A stretch of DNA of 64,000 bases from Parerythrobacter_A sp963838735 (GTDB taxonomy: Bacteria > Pseudomonadota > Alphaproteobacteria > Sphingomonadales > Sphingomonadaceae), in assembly GCA_963838735.1 (NCBI GenBank), contig CAWISG010000004.1:124001-188000 (forward strand), given 5' to 3'. Of the stretch, positions 30,897 to 39,284 are shown one piece after another; the stretch's first letter is position 1, and each line of letters starts with the position of its first letter. The position numbers were made by a program, and so were the translations under genes. The notes under the pieces are model-generated. The model had not been told where the DNA came from and did no database searches. It saw only the letters and a list, made by a program, of their open reading frames with translations.

Positions 30897-32826
30897 TCAG
30901 GTCGTCGGCGTTACGCGTGTGATCTCGTCCTCGTCCAAATACAACCGCTCGCCCTTCTCCTTGTACAGCGCACTCATCTCGCGCATCCCTTCCTCCGCCG
31001 CAGCCTTGCTGGCAGCCGCAGTATCCGCGCCCCACTTTTCGCTTTCCAGGAAGCCGTCGGCGCTCTGGTTCTGCCGCGATGCAAAATCGCGCACTTCCTG
31101 CGAAATCTTCATCGAACAGAATTTCGGGCCGCACATGGAGCAGAAATGCGCGGTCTTGGCGCCTTCGGCCGGCAGGGTCTGATCGTGGAACTGTTCGGCG
31201 GTTTCGGGATCGAGCGACAGGTTGAACTGGTCGCGCCAGCGGAATTCGAAGCGGGCTTTTGACAGCGCGTTGTCGCGGACCTGCGCGGCGGGGTGGCCCT
31301 TGGCGAGGTCGGCGGCGTGGGCGGCCAGCTTGTATGTCACCACGCCGACTTTCACATCGTCGCGGTCGGGCAGGCCGAGGTGTTCTTTCGGCGTGACGTA
31401 GCAAAGCATCGCCGTGCCGTACCAGCCGATCTGCGCCGCGCCGATGCCGCTGGTGATGTGATCGTAACCCGGCGCGATGTCGGTGACGAGCGGGCCGAGC
31501 GTGTAGAACGGTGCCTCGCCGCACACTTCCAGCTGCTTGGTCATGTTCTCCTTGATCTTGTGCATGGGCACGTGGCCCGGCCCCTCGATCATCACCTGCA
31601 CGTCCGATTTCCACGCGCGGTGGGTCAGCTCGCCCAGCGTGTACAGCTCGGCAGAATTGCGCTTCGTCGTTTGCGTCCGCGATGCTGCCGGGGCGTAGGC
31701 CGTCCCCCAGCGAATAAGCGATGTCGTAGGCCTTCATGATCTCGGTAATGTCGTCGAAGTGCTCGTAGAGGAAGCTCTCCTTGTGATGCGCCAGGCACCA
31801 TTTCGCCATGATGGAGCCACCGCGCGATACGATGCCGGTCACGCGTTTTGCCGCCATCGGCACATAGGGCAGGCGCACGCCGGCGTGGATCGTGAAGTAG
31901 TCGACCCCCTGCTCCGCCTGTTCGATCAGCGTATCGCGATAGATGTCCCAGGTGAGGTCTTCGGCCACGCCGCCGACCTTTTCCAGCGCCTGGTAAATCG
32001 GCACGGTGCCGATGGGCACGGGGCTGTTGCGGATGATCCATTCGCGGGTGTCGTGGATGTTGCGACCGGTGGAAAGGTCCATGACCGTATCCGCGCCCCA
32101 GCGGGTGGACCAGACCATCTTGTCCACCTCGTTCGCCACGTCGCTGGCGACCGCGCTGTTGCCGATATTGGCGTTGATCTTGACCAGGAAGTTGCGCCCG
32201 ATGGCCATCGGTTCGGTTTCGGGGTGGTTGATGTTGTTGGGGATGATCGCCCGCCCGCGCGCCAGTTCGTCGCGGACAAATTCCGGCGTCACATATTCGG
32301 GGATCGCCGCACCCCAGCTATTGCCGTCAAGCTCCTGCTTCATACGCTCGCGGCCCAGGTTCTCGCGTTCTGCCACATATTCCATTTCGGGCGTGATTAG
32401 CCCCAAGCGCGCGTAGTGCATCTGGCTGACATTCCGGCCAGCCTTGGCGCGCAGAACGCGCTTTGCAACATTCGGGAAGGCGGGCACGCCGCCGCTGCGG
32501 TCCGGGCCGAGCTGGCCATTGTCTTCGGGCTTCACTTCGCGCGGCGTGTATTCCTCGACATCGCCGCGCGCCATGATCCATTCGCGGCGCAGCGCGGGCA
32601 GGCCGGCGCGAATGTCGATGGCGGCGTTCTCGTCCGTATAGGGGCCGCTGGTGTCGTAGACGCGGACCGGTTCCTCGCCGCCCTCCAATTGTATTTCGCG
32701 CATGGCGACACGAATGCCGCTGCCGGATTTTGCGCCGACATGCACCTTGCGGCTGCCGCGAATGGGGCCGGTGGTGACGCCTATTTCGAACGGTCGGTCT
32801 TCGATATGGGAATTGATGTCGGCCAT
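30897..32826 (-). pseudogene. thiC: Phosphomethylpyrimidine synthase ThiC, split by one frameshift
   Basis: The radical-SAM enzyme that makes HMP-P from AIR in thiamine synthesis. Two frames together give the full protein. The first, from the ATG at 32826, runs MADINSHIEDRPFEIGVTTG through YSLGDGLRPGSIADANDEAQ. After this the second runs to the stop near 30897 with QVMIEGPGHVPMHKIKENMT, APFYTLGPLVTDIAPGYDHI and the radical cluster motif CSMCGPKFCSMKI near the C-terminus. The change lies at about 31650-31660, where one extra base after the Phe codon shifts the frame. The rest is complete and well conserved, and the TPP riboswitch is intact, so a sequencing or assembly error is the simplest cause. 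Confidence 0.85.
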
Positions 32827-32889
32827 TAGTGTTCTCCGTAAGGTACGGGAGAACGAGTGTGCCTGCGCGATAAGCAAAAGCAGCGCCCG

Positions 32890-32980
32890 CTCCCTCCGCC
32901 GATGTTAGTCGGTTCAGGTTCGACGGGTCGGGCGGTGCTCAATCCGCCCCTCTCAGCGCAAGCACGCTCCCCGGGGATGG
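32890..32980 (-). ncRNA. TPP (thi-box) riboswitch upstream of thiC
   Basis: On the minus strand this region contains the conserved TPP aptamer pieces in order: GGGGAGC, then GCTGAGAGG, GACCCGTCGAACCTGAACCG and CTAACATCGGCGGAGGG. These match the thi-box elements (GGGGUGC/GCTGAGA...ACCC...GAACCTGA...TAA...GCG). It ends about 65 bases before the thiC ATG, so thiamine pyrophosphate should repress thiC and the following gene. Limits are approximate. Confidence 0.9.
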
Positions 32981-33129
32981 CAACGACCGTAGTGGCGAAT
33001 GCGCGAGAGGTCTATAGGGAGAGGGATAGGCCGGGTGGCGGTAGCGCGGTGCACGGAAGGTAAGGCCTGCGTAGCATGCCACCGTGGCGACCCCGACGCG
33101 ATGATCGGCTTTCCTACAGCCCAGAGCCA

Positions 33130-33547
33130 TCCAGCCGATATCGGCGGCGGAGTTGAGCACGCTGTTGCTTGAATAGCCGAAATTGGCGGTGACGGAACGG
33201 AAGCGTTAAATTACTAGCGGCGTGTTTTCGAGTATCACCCAAGCGGATTGGAGAAACATCGCCAGCGCCAATCCCCAGCGCGAGCCATCGGCGCCGTGCC
33301 AGCCCCATTTGGTGAAAAGCAACCAGCCTGGCGCATAGAAAATCATCGCGTGGATGATGTGGCTGGGCGTGTATCAGTCGGTGATGAGCTGGCTGTTGCC
33401 GGCATCGTTGATCTGCCCGTGCCACATTTTCACATACCCGCACTCGCAGATCGGCGGACGGTCCATTGCGAGCAAAATCAGAACGGTAATTGCCGTTATG
33501 CCGAGGGATGCGAGAACAGCCGTACGGCTCGGGACGAGGCTTGTCAT
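33130..33547 (-). pseudogene. DUF2585 (UPF0314) family membrane protein, inactivated by two nonsense codons
   Basis: In one frame from the ATG at 33547 the protein reads MTSLVPSRTAVLASLGITAI, then LLAMDRPPICECGYVKMWHG, then QLITD, a TGA at 33376-33374 where the family has Trp, and YTPSHIIHAMIFYAPGWLLF. A second in-frame TAA lies at 33208-33206 after ILENTPLVI. The motifs GRPPICKCGYVKLWHG-like, DWYTPSHIIH and LENSPLIINRYR belong to DUF2585, so the family call is good. The C-terminal part beyond residue about 135 no longer matches. This is a true pseudogene by substitutions, unlike the frameshifted genes nearby. Its 3' end runs into the region upstream of thiC. Confidence 0.8.
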
Positions 33548-33703
33548 GCTTCGCAGGGTTAGCCGCCCGAAAGTTTCCGGGAAGGTGTTTCGCCCGTTCA
33601 TCGCCGCGCCAGAAGGTGACTGCCACTTGGGGGGCTCGAGAACGGATGGCTTGCCGCCACGCAACACAGCACGCATACCGAAGTCCCGCAACAAGGCCGC
33701 CCT

Positions 33704-35302
33704 ATGACCGAATTTCCCGCCACCACCGCACAGCACGACCGCGCCAAGCGCAACGCCTTCACCCGGTTCCTCGACGGGGTGGAATGGCTGGGCAACCTGT
33801 TGCCGCATCCGGTTACGCTATTCGCGCTGCTCGCGCTGGGCATCGTGTTGCTATCAGGCGTCTTCGGCTATTTCGGGGTCGCGGTGGAAGATCCGCGGCC
33901 CGCCGGATCGAACGGGGTGGCGGACGATGGCATGATCCGCGCGGTCAGCCTTGTAAACGGCGATGGCGTGCGCCGCATCTTCACCGGACTGGTCGACAAC
34001 TTCACCGGCTTTGCACCGCTGGGCGTAGTGCTGGTCGCCATGCTTGGCGTTGGCGTCGCGGAGAAATCCGGGCTGCTGTCCGCCGCCGTGCGCAGCATGG
34101 TGATGGGCGCGCCACCCAAGCTGGTGACGGTGGCCATCGTCTTTGCCGGCATCATCTCCAACACTGCGAGCGAAGTGGGTTACGTTGTGCTGATCCCGCT
34201 GGGCGGCGCGATCTATTACGCGCTGGGGCGGCACCCGCTCGCCGGTATGGCGGCAGCGTTCGCGGGCGTATCGGGCGGATACAGCGCCAACCTGCTGATC
34301 GGCACCATCGACCCGCTGCTGGCAGGTATTACGACAGAAGCCGCGCAACTGATCGATGCGGATTACACCGTGCTGGCAACCGCCAACTGGTTCTTCATGT
34401 TCGTGTCCACCTTCCTCGTTGCAGGGATCGGTTCGCTGGTCAGCATCTATATCGTCGAACCCAAGCTGGGGCCGTATGACAGCAGCAAGGCAGACCCCAC
34501 CATCCTCAATGACGGCATGATGCAGCCGCTGACCGATATCGAGCGCAAGGGCCTGCGCTGGGCGGGCATTACGCTGATCGGAGTGCTGGCGCTAATGGCG
34601 CTGACGCTGGTTCCGGAATGGGGTATCCTGCGCAATGCGGAGACGGGCGACCGGATGGACTCGCCGTTTTTCGACGGGTTCGTGGTGTGGATCCTCATCT
34701 TCTTCGTCGCCGTCGGCTATGCCTATGGCCGCGCTGCAAAGACGATGAAGACCGACCGCGACGTGATCGACGCGATGTCGGCGGCGCTGGCGTCGCTTGG
34801 CCTCTATATCGTGCTGGTGTTTTTCGCAGCGCAGTTCGTGGCCTTTTTCGGATGGACCAATCTGGGCGCAATTACGGCCGTGACAGGCGCGAATTTTCTG
34901 GTCGATACCGGCATGACGGGGCCGGGTGTGTTCTTCCTGTTCATTTTGCTGTGCGCGCTCATCAACCTGTCGCTTGGCTCGGCCAGCGCGCAATGGGCGG
35001 TGACGGCACCCATCTTCGTGCCGATGCTGATGCTGATCGGCTATTCACCCGAAGTCATTCAGGCGGCCTATCGCATCGGCGACAGCACCACCAATATCAT
35101 TACGCCGATGATGAGCTATTTCGGCCTGATCCTGGCATGGGCCACCCGCTATCAGCGCGACCTTGGTGTCGGCACGCTGATAGCGATGATGCTGCCCTAC
35201 ACGATCTTCTTCATCACGGCGTGGAGCGTGTTCTTCTACCTGTGGACCTTCGTCTTTGGCCTGCCGGTGGGGCCGGGGTCGCCGACCTTCTATACGCCCT
35301 GA
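33704..35302 (+). CDS. AbgT family transporter
   Basis: A 532-residue integral membrane protein with about nine to eleven hydrophobic helices. AbgT-family signatures are visible: LDGVEWLGNLLPHPVTLFAL, ASEVGYVVLIPLGGAIYYAL, HPLAGMAAAFAGVSGGYSAN, LLIGTIDPLLAG, and the C-terminal GSASAQWAVTAPIFVPMLML with IGDSTTNIITPMMSYFG. AbgT proteins were first described as p-aminobenzoyl-glutamate importers, and others export sulfonamides. Which role applies here cannot be read. The gene begins 156 bases from the DUF2585 relic in the opposite direction and is convergent with a membrane protein gene, whose stop overlaps its last codons. Confidence 0.92.
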   Translation: MTEFPATTAQHDRAKRNAFTRFLDGVEWLGNLLPHPVTLFALLALGIVLLSGVFGYFGVAVEDPRPAGSNGVADDGMIRAVSLVNGDGVRRIFTGLVDNFTGFAPLGVVLVAMLGVGVAEKSGLLSAAVRSMVMGAPPKLVTVAIVFAGIISNTASEVGYVVLIPLGGAIYYALGRHPLAGMAAAFAGVSGGYSANLLIGTIDPLLAGITTEAAQLIDADYTVLATANWFFMFVSTFLVAGIGSLVSIYIVEPKLGPYDSSKADPTILNDGMMQPLTDIERKGLRWAGITLIGVLALMALTLVPEWGILRNAETGDRMDSPFFDGFVVWILIFFVAVGYAYGRAAKTMKTDRDVIDAMSAALASLGLYIVLVFFAAQFVAFFGWTNLGAITAVTGANFLVDTGMTGPGVFFLFILLCALINLSLGSASAQWAVTAPIFVPMLMLIGYSPEVIQAAYRIGDSTTNIITPMMSYFGLILAWATRYQRDLGVGTLIAMMLPYTIFFITAWSVFFYLWTFVFGLPVGPGSPTFYTP

Positions 35303-35919
35303 TTTCGGCGCGCGGACAGCGCGGGTAGCAGAAACAGCCCGATAGCGAGCAGCAGCGTGGACAGTGTGCCCGTGCCGACGGCCAGTTCCAGCCAGCGGTC
35401 CATCCCCTGCGACAGGGCGATGGAATTGACGGTGACGGCGGCACCGCCCGCCAGAATACCCAGCCCGCCGACCACTTTTTCGAGACCGGTGGTTGCCAGC
35501 AGCCGTCCGCCGATCAGGATGCCCGCCGTGCCAAGCAGCACCTTGGCAGCGAAGAAGAGAAAGAACGCGCCCGCCAGCACGGCACCGAACACCGGTGCGG
35601 CGGCTTCGCCCGCCTCGCGCAACGGCCCGAACATCGCCAGCCCCATGCCAACTTGCGCCAGGTTGAAGATACCGCTGACCGCGATTGCCGCGAAGGCGAG
35701 CGGCACGGTCGTCAGGCGAGCCAGCGGCACGAAGGCCGCGACCGAGATGGCAAGGAAGGCGAGCGCCTCCACCGACCAGATAAGATTGGACGGTGGCGAT
35801 GCGCCGCCCGCGCGGATCGCAACATAAACAATTTGCGTCATTACCGTCAGCAGCAAGGCGGCTGCGGTCAGGCGTATTGCGGGCGCGGCGTTGGCGTCGA
35901 TTTCAGGTGTATCGGTCAT
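35290..35919 (-). CDS. Multi-spanning membrane protein of unknown function
   Basis: A 209-residue protein with six or so hydrophobic helices, Ala/Gly/Leu-rich (LTAAALLLTVMTQIVYVAIR, VEALAFLAISVAAFVPLA, VPLAFAAIAVSGIFNLAQVG, PVFGAVLAGAFFLFFAAKVL, and two C-terminal segments). The start MTDTPEIDANAAPAIR is at the ATG 35919; upstream in-frame residues are less likely. Related proteins in databases are sometimes mislabelled as thiamine-associated, but nothing supports that here. Its last 13 bases overlap the end of the AbgT gene on the other strand. Function unknown. Confidence 0.6.
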   Translation of the reverse strand: MTDTPEIDANAAPAIRLTAAALLLTVMTQIVYVAIRAGGASPPSNLIWSVEALAFLAISVAAFVPLARLTTVPLAFAAIAVSGIFNLAQVGMGLAMFGPLREAGEAAAPVFGAVLAGAFFLFFAAKVLLGTAGILIGGRLLATTGLEKVVGGLGILAGGAAVTVNSIALSQGMDRWLELAVGTGTLSTLLLAIGLFLLPALSARRNQGV

Positions 35920-35985
35920 AGGTGGTCCCCTTGTTGGACAGGATGTGTCCACCCATTCGCTGCGCACCGGCGAATGGTTACACTG

Positions 35986-37827
35986 CTATTTTCCGCCTCC
36001 CTCGACCCAACGTTCGATCTTCGCTTCCAGCACAGGGAGCGGCAGCGAGCCGGTGCCCAGTACCTGCGCATGAAACGCTTTAAGGTCGAACCCGTCGCCC
36101 AAAGCCGCTTCCGCTTCGGCGCGCAGTTCCTGTATTTTCAGCGCGCCCACCTTGTAGGCCAGCGCCTGGCTTGGAATGGCGATATAGCGGTCAACCTCGG
36201 CGACGACTTCGGTGCGTGTCATGCCGCTGTTTTCCAGCATGAAGGCCACGGCCTCGTCGCGGGTCCAGCCCTTGGCGTGTAGCCCGGTATCCACCACCAG
36301 CCGCATCGCGCGCAGCTGTTCGTCCTGCAAGGTGCCGTAACGGTTCCAAGGGTCGTCGAAAAAGCCCATCTCGTAGCCCAGCGTTTCCGAATACAGCGCC
36401 CAGCCTTCGACATAGGCGGTATTGCCGCCGAACCGCATGAAATTGGGCAGCGCCTCGTTCTCCTGCGCAAGGCTGATCTGGAAGTGGTGTCCCGGCGCGC
36501 CCTCGTGCAGATACAGCGTAACATTGCCGGTCGTCAGCCGGCTGGGCAGGTCGTAGGCGTTGAAATAGAAGATGCCCGCACGGCTGCCGTCGGGCGATCC
36601 GGGACTGTAAGAACCGCCTGCACTAAATTGTTCGATGGCGGGATCGTAAGGTTTGATTTCCAGCGGAGACTTCGGAAGCAGGCTGAAATAGTCGCCGATC
36701 TTGGCGTCCACCTGTTCGCCGATATCGTAATATGCCTGCGTCAGCGCCTCGCGGCTGTCCGGCTTGAACTGCGCGTCCTCGCGCACATAATCGAAGAATT
36801 CGTTCAACGTGCCTGCAAAGCCGGTTTCGACGCGGATATCTTCCAGCCCCGCCTTCACCCGCGCCACTTCCGCCAGACCCAGATCGTGCAAATAATCGGG
36901 CGTCAGCGGCAGCGTCGTCGTGCTCTCGATCAGCGTGGCATACAGTTCCTTGCCACCGGGCAGGGCGGACAGGCCGACGCTGGTGCGGGCACTGGGCAGG
37001 TACGCATCGCGCAGGAAATCGCGCATCCGGGTGTTGGCCGCATAGATTTCGCCAGTCTTGGCGCTGTATCGGGCGAGCAGGTCGTCTTTCACGTCCTGCG
37101 CAAACGCATCGGGAAAAGCGGTGGTCGGCTTCATGTATTGCGACTCGTCGATCGGCACGGCCAGCTGCGTATCGAGCTGTTCGATCACGCGCCCAATGCT
37201 GAGCGCCGTTTCGGTAACGCCGCTTTCCAGCCCCTCGCGCAGGCGCCCGATGCTACGGTCGCTGATGATAATGTAATCGTCGTGGCGCGACAGGTTGTCC
37301 TCGTAATGCGCCAGCGTTTCGAACGGCGCGGCCCCGCCGCCACTGGCGAAGGTGGGGTAGAAGGTGTGGAAGCCGGTGAAGTGATTGACCGGCCGCACCT
37401 CGGTCAGTTCGCGCATCGGCTGGGTGCTGCCTTTCAATGCCTGTTCCTGATTGTGCGCGAAAACGTCATAGGCGATAGTGTCGGTCTCGTTGAGATTGTT
37501 CCGGTCGATCTGCGCAAGCAGTGCGAGATTGAGCTGCGCATCGAAGCGTCTGGCAAGGAAATAGCTGTCGGTGCCGTAATCGCCCAGACGGTCGGCGTTC
37601 TCGGTATCGCCGCGAAAGATGCGGCTGAGCGGGTTCAGCTCCAGATTGCGTTCATCGGCATCCTCGAACAGCGCTGACAGCTTCGCTGCGTCGGTCTGCG
37701 GTTGCGTTTCCCTTGTGTCGGGCATCGTGCCGGTCACGGTGTTGCGCGGTGCGCCCTGCGCAAGAACCGGCATGACGGGCAGCGCGAATGCCGTGGCGGC
37801 GAGGAGGACATGGCGCAAGGAGATCAT
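35986..37827 (-). CDS. DUF885 family secreted putative metallopeptidase
   Basis: A 613-residue protein with the signal peptide MISLRHVLLAATAFALPVMP, then VLAQ. The DUF885 domain spans the rest, with the zinc-like motif LHEGAPGHHFQ near residue 465 and a downstream NTAYVEGWALYSETLGYEMG containing the Glu ligand. The family is distantly related to M32-like/carboxypeptidase-type metallopeptidases. An ATG 33 bases upstream (37860) is an alternative start. It is encoded just downstream of the amidohydrolase gene on the same strand, separated by a few bases, which suggests one periplasmic degradation operon. Confidence 0.85.
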   Translation of the reverse strand: MISLRHVLLAATAFALPVMPVLAQGAPRNTVTGTMPDTRETQPQTDAAKLSALFEDADERNLELNPLSRIFRGDTENADRLGDYGTDSYFLARRFDAQLNLALLAQIDRNNLNETDTIAYDVFAHNQEQALKGSTQPMRELTEVRPVNHFTGFHTFYPTFASGGGAAPFETLAHYEDNLSRHDDYIIISDRSIGRLREGLESGVTETALSIGRVIEQLDTQLAVPIDESQYMKPTTAFPDAFAQDVKDDLLARYSAKTGEIYAANTRMRDFLRDAYLPSARTSVGLSALPGGKELYATLIESTTTLPLTPDYLHDLGLAEVARVKAGLEDIRVETGFAGTLNEFFDYVREDAQFKPDSREALTQAYYDIGEQVDAKIGDYFSLLPKSPLEIKPYDPAIEQFSAGGSYSPGSPDGSRAGIFYFNAYDLPSRLTTGNVTLYLHEGAPGHHFQISLAQENEALPNFMRFGGNTAYVEGWALYSETLGYEMGFFDDPWNRYGTLQDEQLRAMRLVVDTGLHAKGWTRDEAVAFMLENSGMTRTEVVAEVDRYIAIPSQALAYKVGALKIQELRAEAEAALGDGFDLKAFHAQVLGTGSLPLPVLEAKIERWVEGGGK

Positions 37828-37867
37828 GGCAGGGGCTTTCCGGTTGAGGTGTTCTTGCATGGCTCGG

Positions 37868-39139
37868 CTATTCGATGATGCGCCCACGCACCATCACGAA
37901 GCCGACGTCTTCCAGGACGGTCACATCGTCCAGCGGGTTACCCGCCACCGCGATGATGTCGGCGCTGTAGCCGGGGGCGAGCCGCCCAATTTCGTTCTCC
38001 ATGCCGAGCACTTTCGCGGCCTCCGTCGTGGCGCTGGCCAGCGCGGCGCGGTCGGACATGCCTTGCGCCTTCATCAGGGCGAATTCCTGCGCATTGCGGC
38101 CATGGTCGAACACGCCCGCATCGGTGCCGAAGGCGATGGGCACGTTCCATTCGCGCGCGCGGCCCATGAACACCTTGGCGGTTTCGGCCACGGCGCGGAT
38201 CTTGTCCTCCACCACCGGCGTATAGATGCCCTGCCCCAATCGCTCGGTCACGCCCTGGAACGCCATCAGCGTGGGCACCAGCACGGTACCGTTTTCGCGC
38301 ATCGCATCGGCGGCGGCCTTGTCGAGATATGTCCCGTGTTCGATGCTGTCGATGCCCGCCCGCGCCGCTGCTTCAATGCCGCGCGCGCCGTGTGCGTGGG
38401 CCATGACTTTCAGGCCCAGCGAATGCGCGGTGTCGGCGATGCTCTTCATCTCGGCATCGCTGAAATGCGCCTCCAGTCCGCGCCCCTGCTGGCTCAGCAC
38501 GCCGCCGGTGGCAGTGATCTTGATGACATCGGACCCGTTCTGCGCCGCACGGCGCACCTTGGCCGCGCATTCCGCCGCGCCGGTGCAGGTATAGCCGCTG
38601 GTCAGCACGGCGTTTACATCGGGGGTGAAGCCCGACACATCGCCGTGCCCGCCGATGATCGACAGCGCCGGCCCCGCCGCCACGATGCGTGGTCCGGTCA
38701 CCACGCCCTCCGCCGTGCCGCGCCGCAGCACGAACGCTGTCTGCTGTGCGCTGCCCGCCTCGCGCACGGTGGTAAAGCCCGCCCGCACGGTCAGCGCGGC
38801 GTTCTTCATGCCAAGCACCACGCCCCATTCCGGCGGTTCGGTCGTCGCCTTCCAGAAATCGCCCCCGGGGTCGCCGGTCAGGTGGACATGCAGGTCGATA
38901 AGGCCGGGAAGCACGGTCTTGTCACGCAGGTCGACCACGATGTCCGCCGTGAAATCGCCTTCCAGCCCTTCGGTAATGCTGCTGATCCGGCCGTCCGTCA
39001 CGCGGATGATGGCCGGGCCCGTCGGCTGGCTGTCGGCATCACGCAGGACGGACCCGGCGAGGATGACGGTGTCCTGCGCCAGCGCCGCAACCGGCGTCAG
39101 GGCGAAACTCAATACGGCGGCAATAATCGACAGGCGCAT
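37868..39139 (-). CDS. Secreted amidohydrolase family protein
   Basis: A 423-residue metal-dependent hydrolase with the signal peptide MRLSIIAAVLSFALTPVAAL. The metal centre is seen in LPGLIDLHVHLTGDPGG (HVH, residues about 80-83), the carboxylated-Lys candidate in GSDVIKITATGG, HAHGARG, DSIEHGTYL and the Asp in AFGTDAGVF. This is the imidazolonepropionase/prolidase-like amidohydrolase group (Sgx-type dipeptidases). It probably hydrolyses peptides or N-acyl compounds in the periplasm. The ATG at 39139 starts the signal peptide. It leads the operon with DUF885 and is divergent from the S9 peptidase. Confidence 0.9.
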   Translation of the reverse strand: MRLSIIAAVLSFALTPVAALAQDTVILAGSVLRDADSQPTGPAIIRVTDGRISSITEGLEGDFTADIVVDLRDKTVLPGLIDLHVHLTGDPGGDFWKATTEPPEWGVVLGMKNAALTVRAGFTTVREAGSAQQTAFVLRRGTAEGVVTGPRIVAAGPALSIIGGHGDVSGFTPDVNAVLTSGYTCTGAAECAAKVRRAAQNGSDVIKITATGGVLSQQGRGLEAHFSDAEMKSIADTAHSLGLKVMAHAHGARGIEAAARAGIDSIEHGTYLDKAAADAMRENGTVLVPTLMAFQGVTERLGQGIYTPVVEDKIRAVAETAKVFMGRAREWNVPIAFGTDAGVFDHGRNAQEFALMKAQGMSDRAALASATTEAAKVLGMENEIGRLAPGYSADIIAVAGNPLDDVTVLEDVGFVMVRGRIIE

Positions 39140-39284
39140 ATCGTAAATCTCCAGCGTTCGCAGCAGCATGTGCCACACCCGACGCAGCCCAGGCAAGCAT
39201 ACCGCAAGCGCACCGGCATTTGCGTATGCGCGTCGAAACGGTAAGACACGGTGCAATCGAATTGCCGAAAGGAAACCTGTTTTC

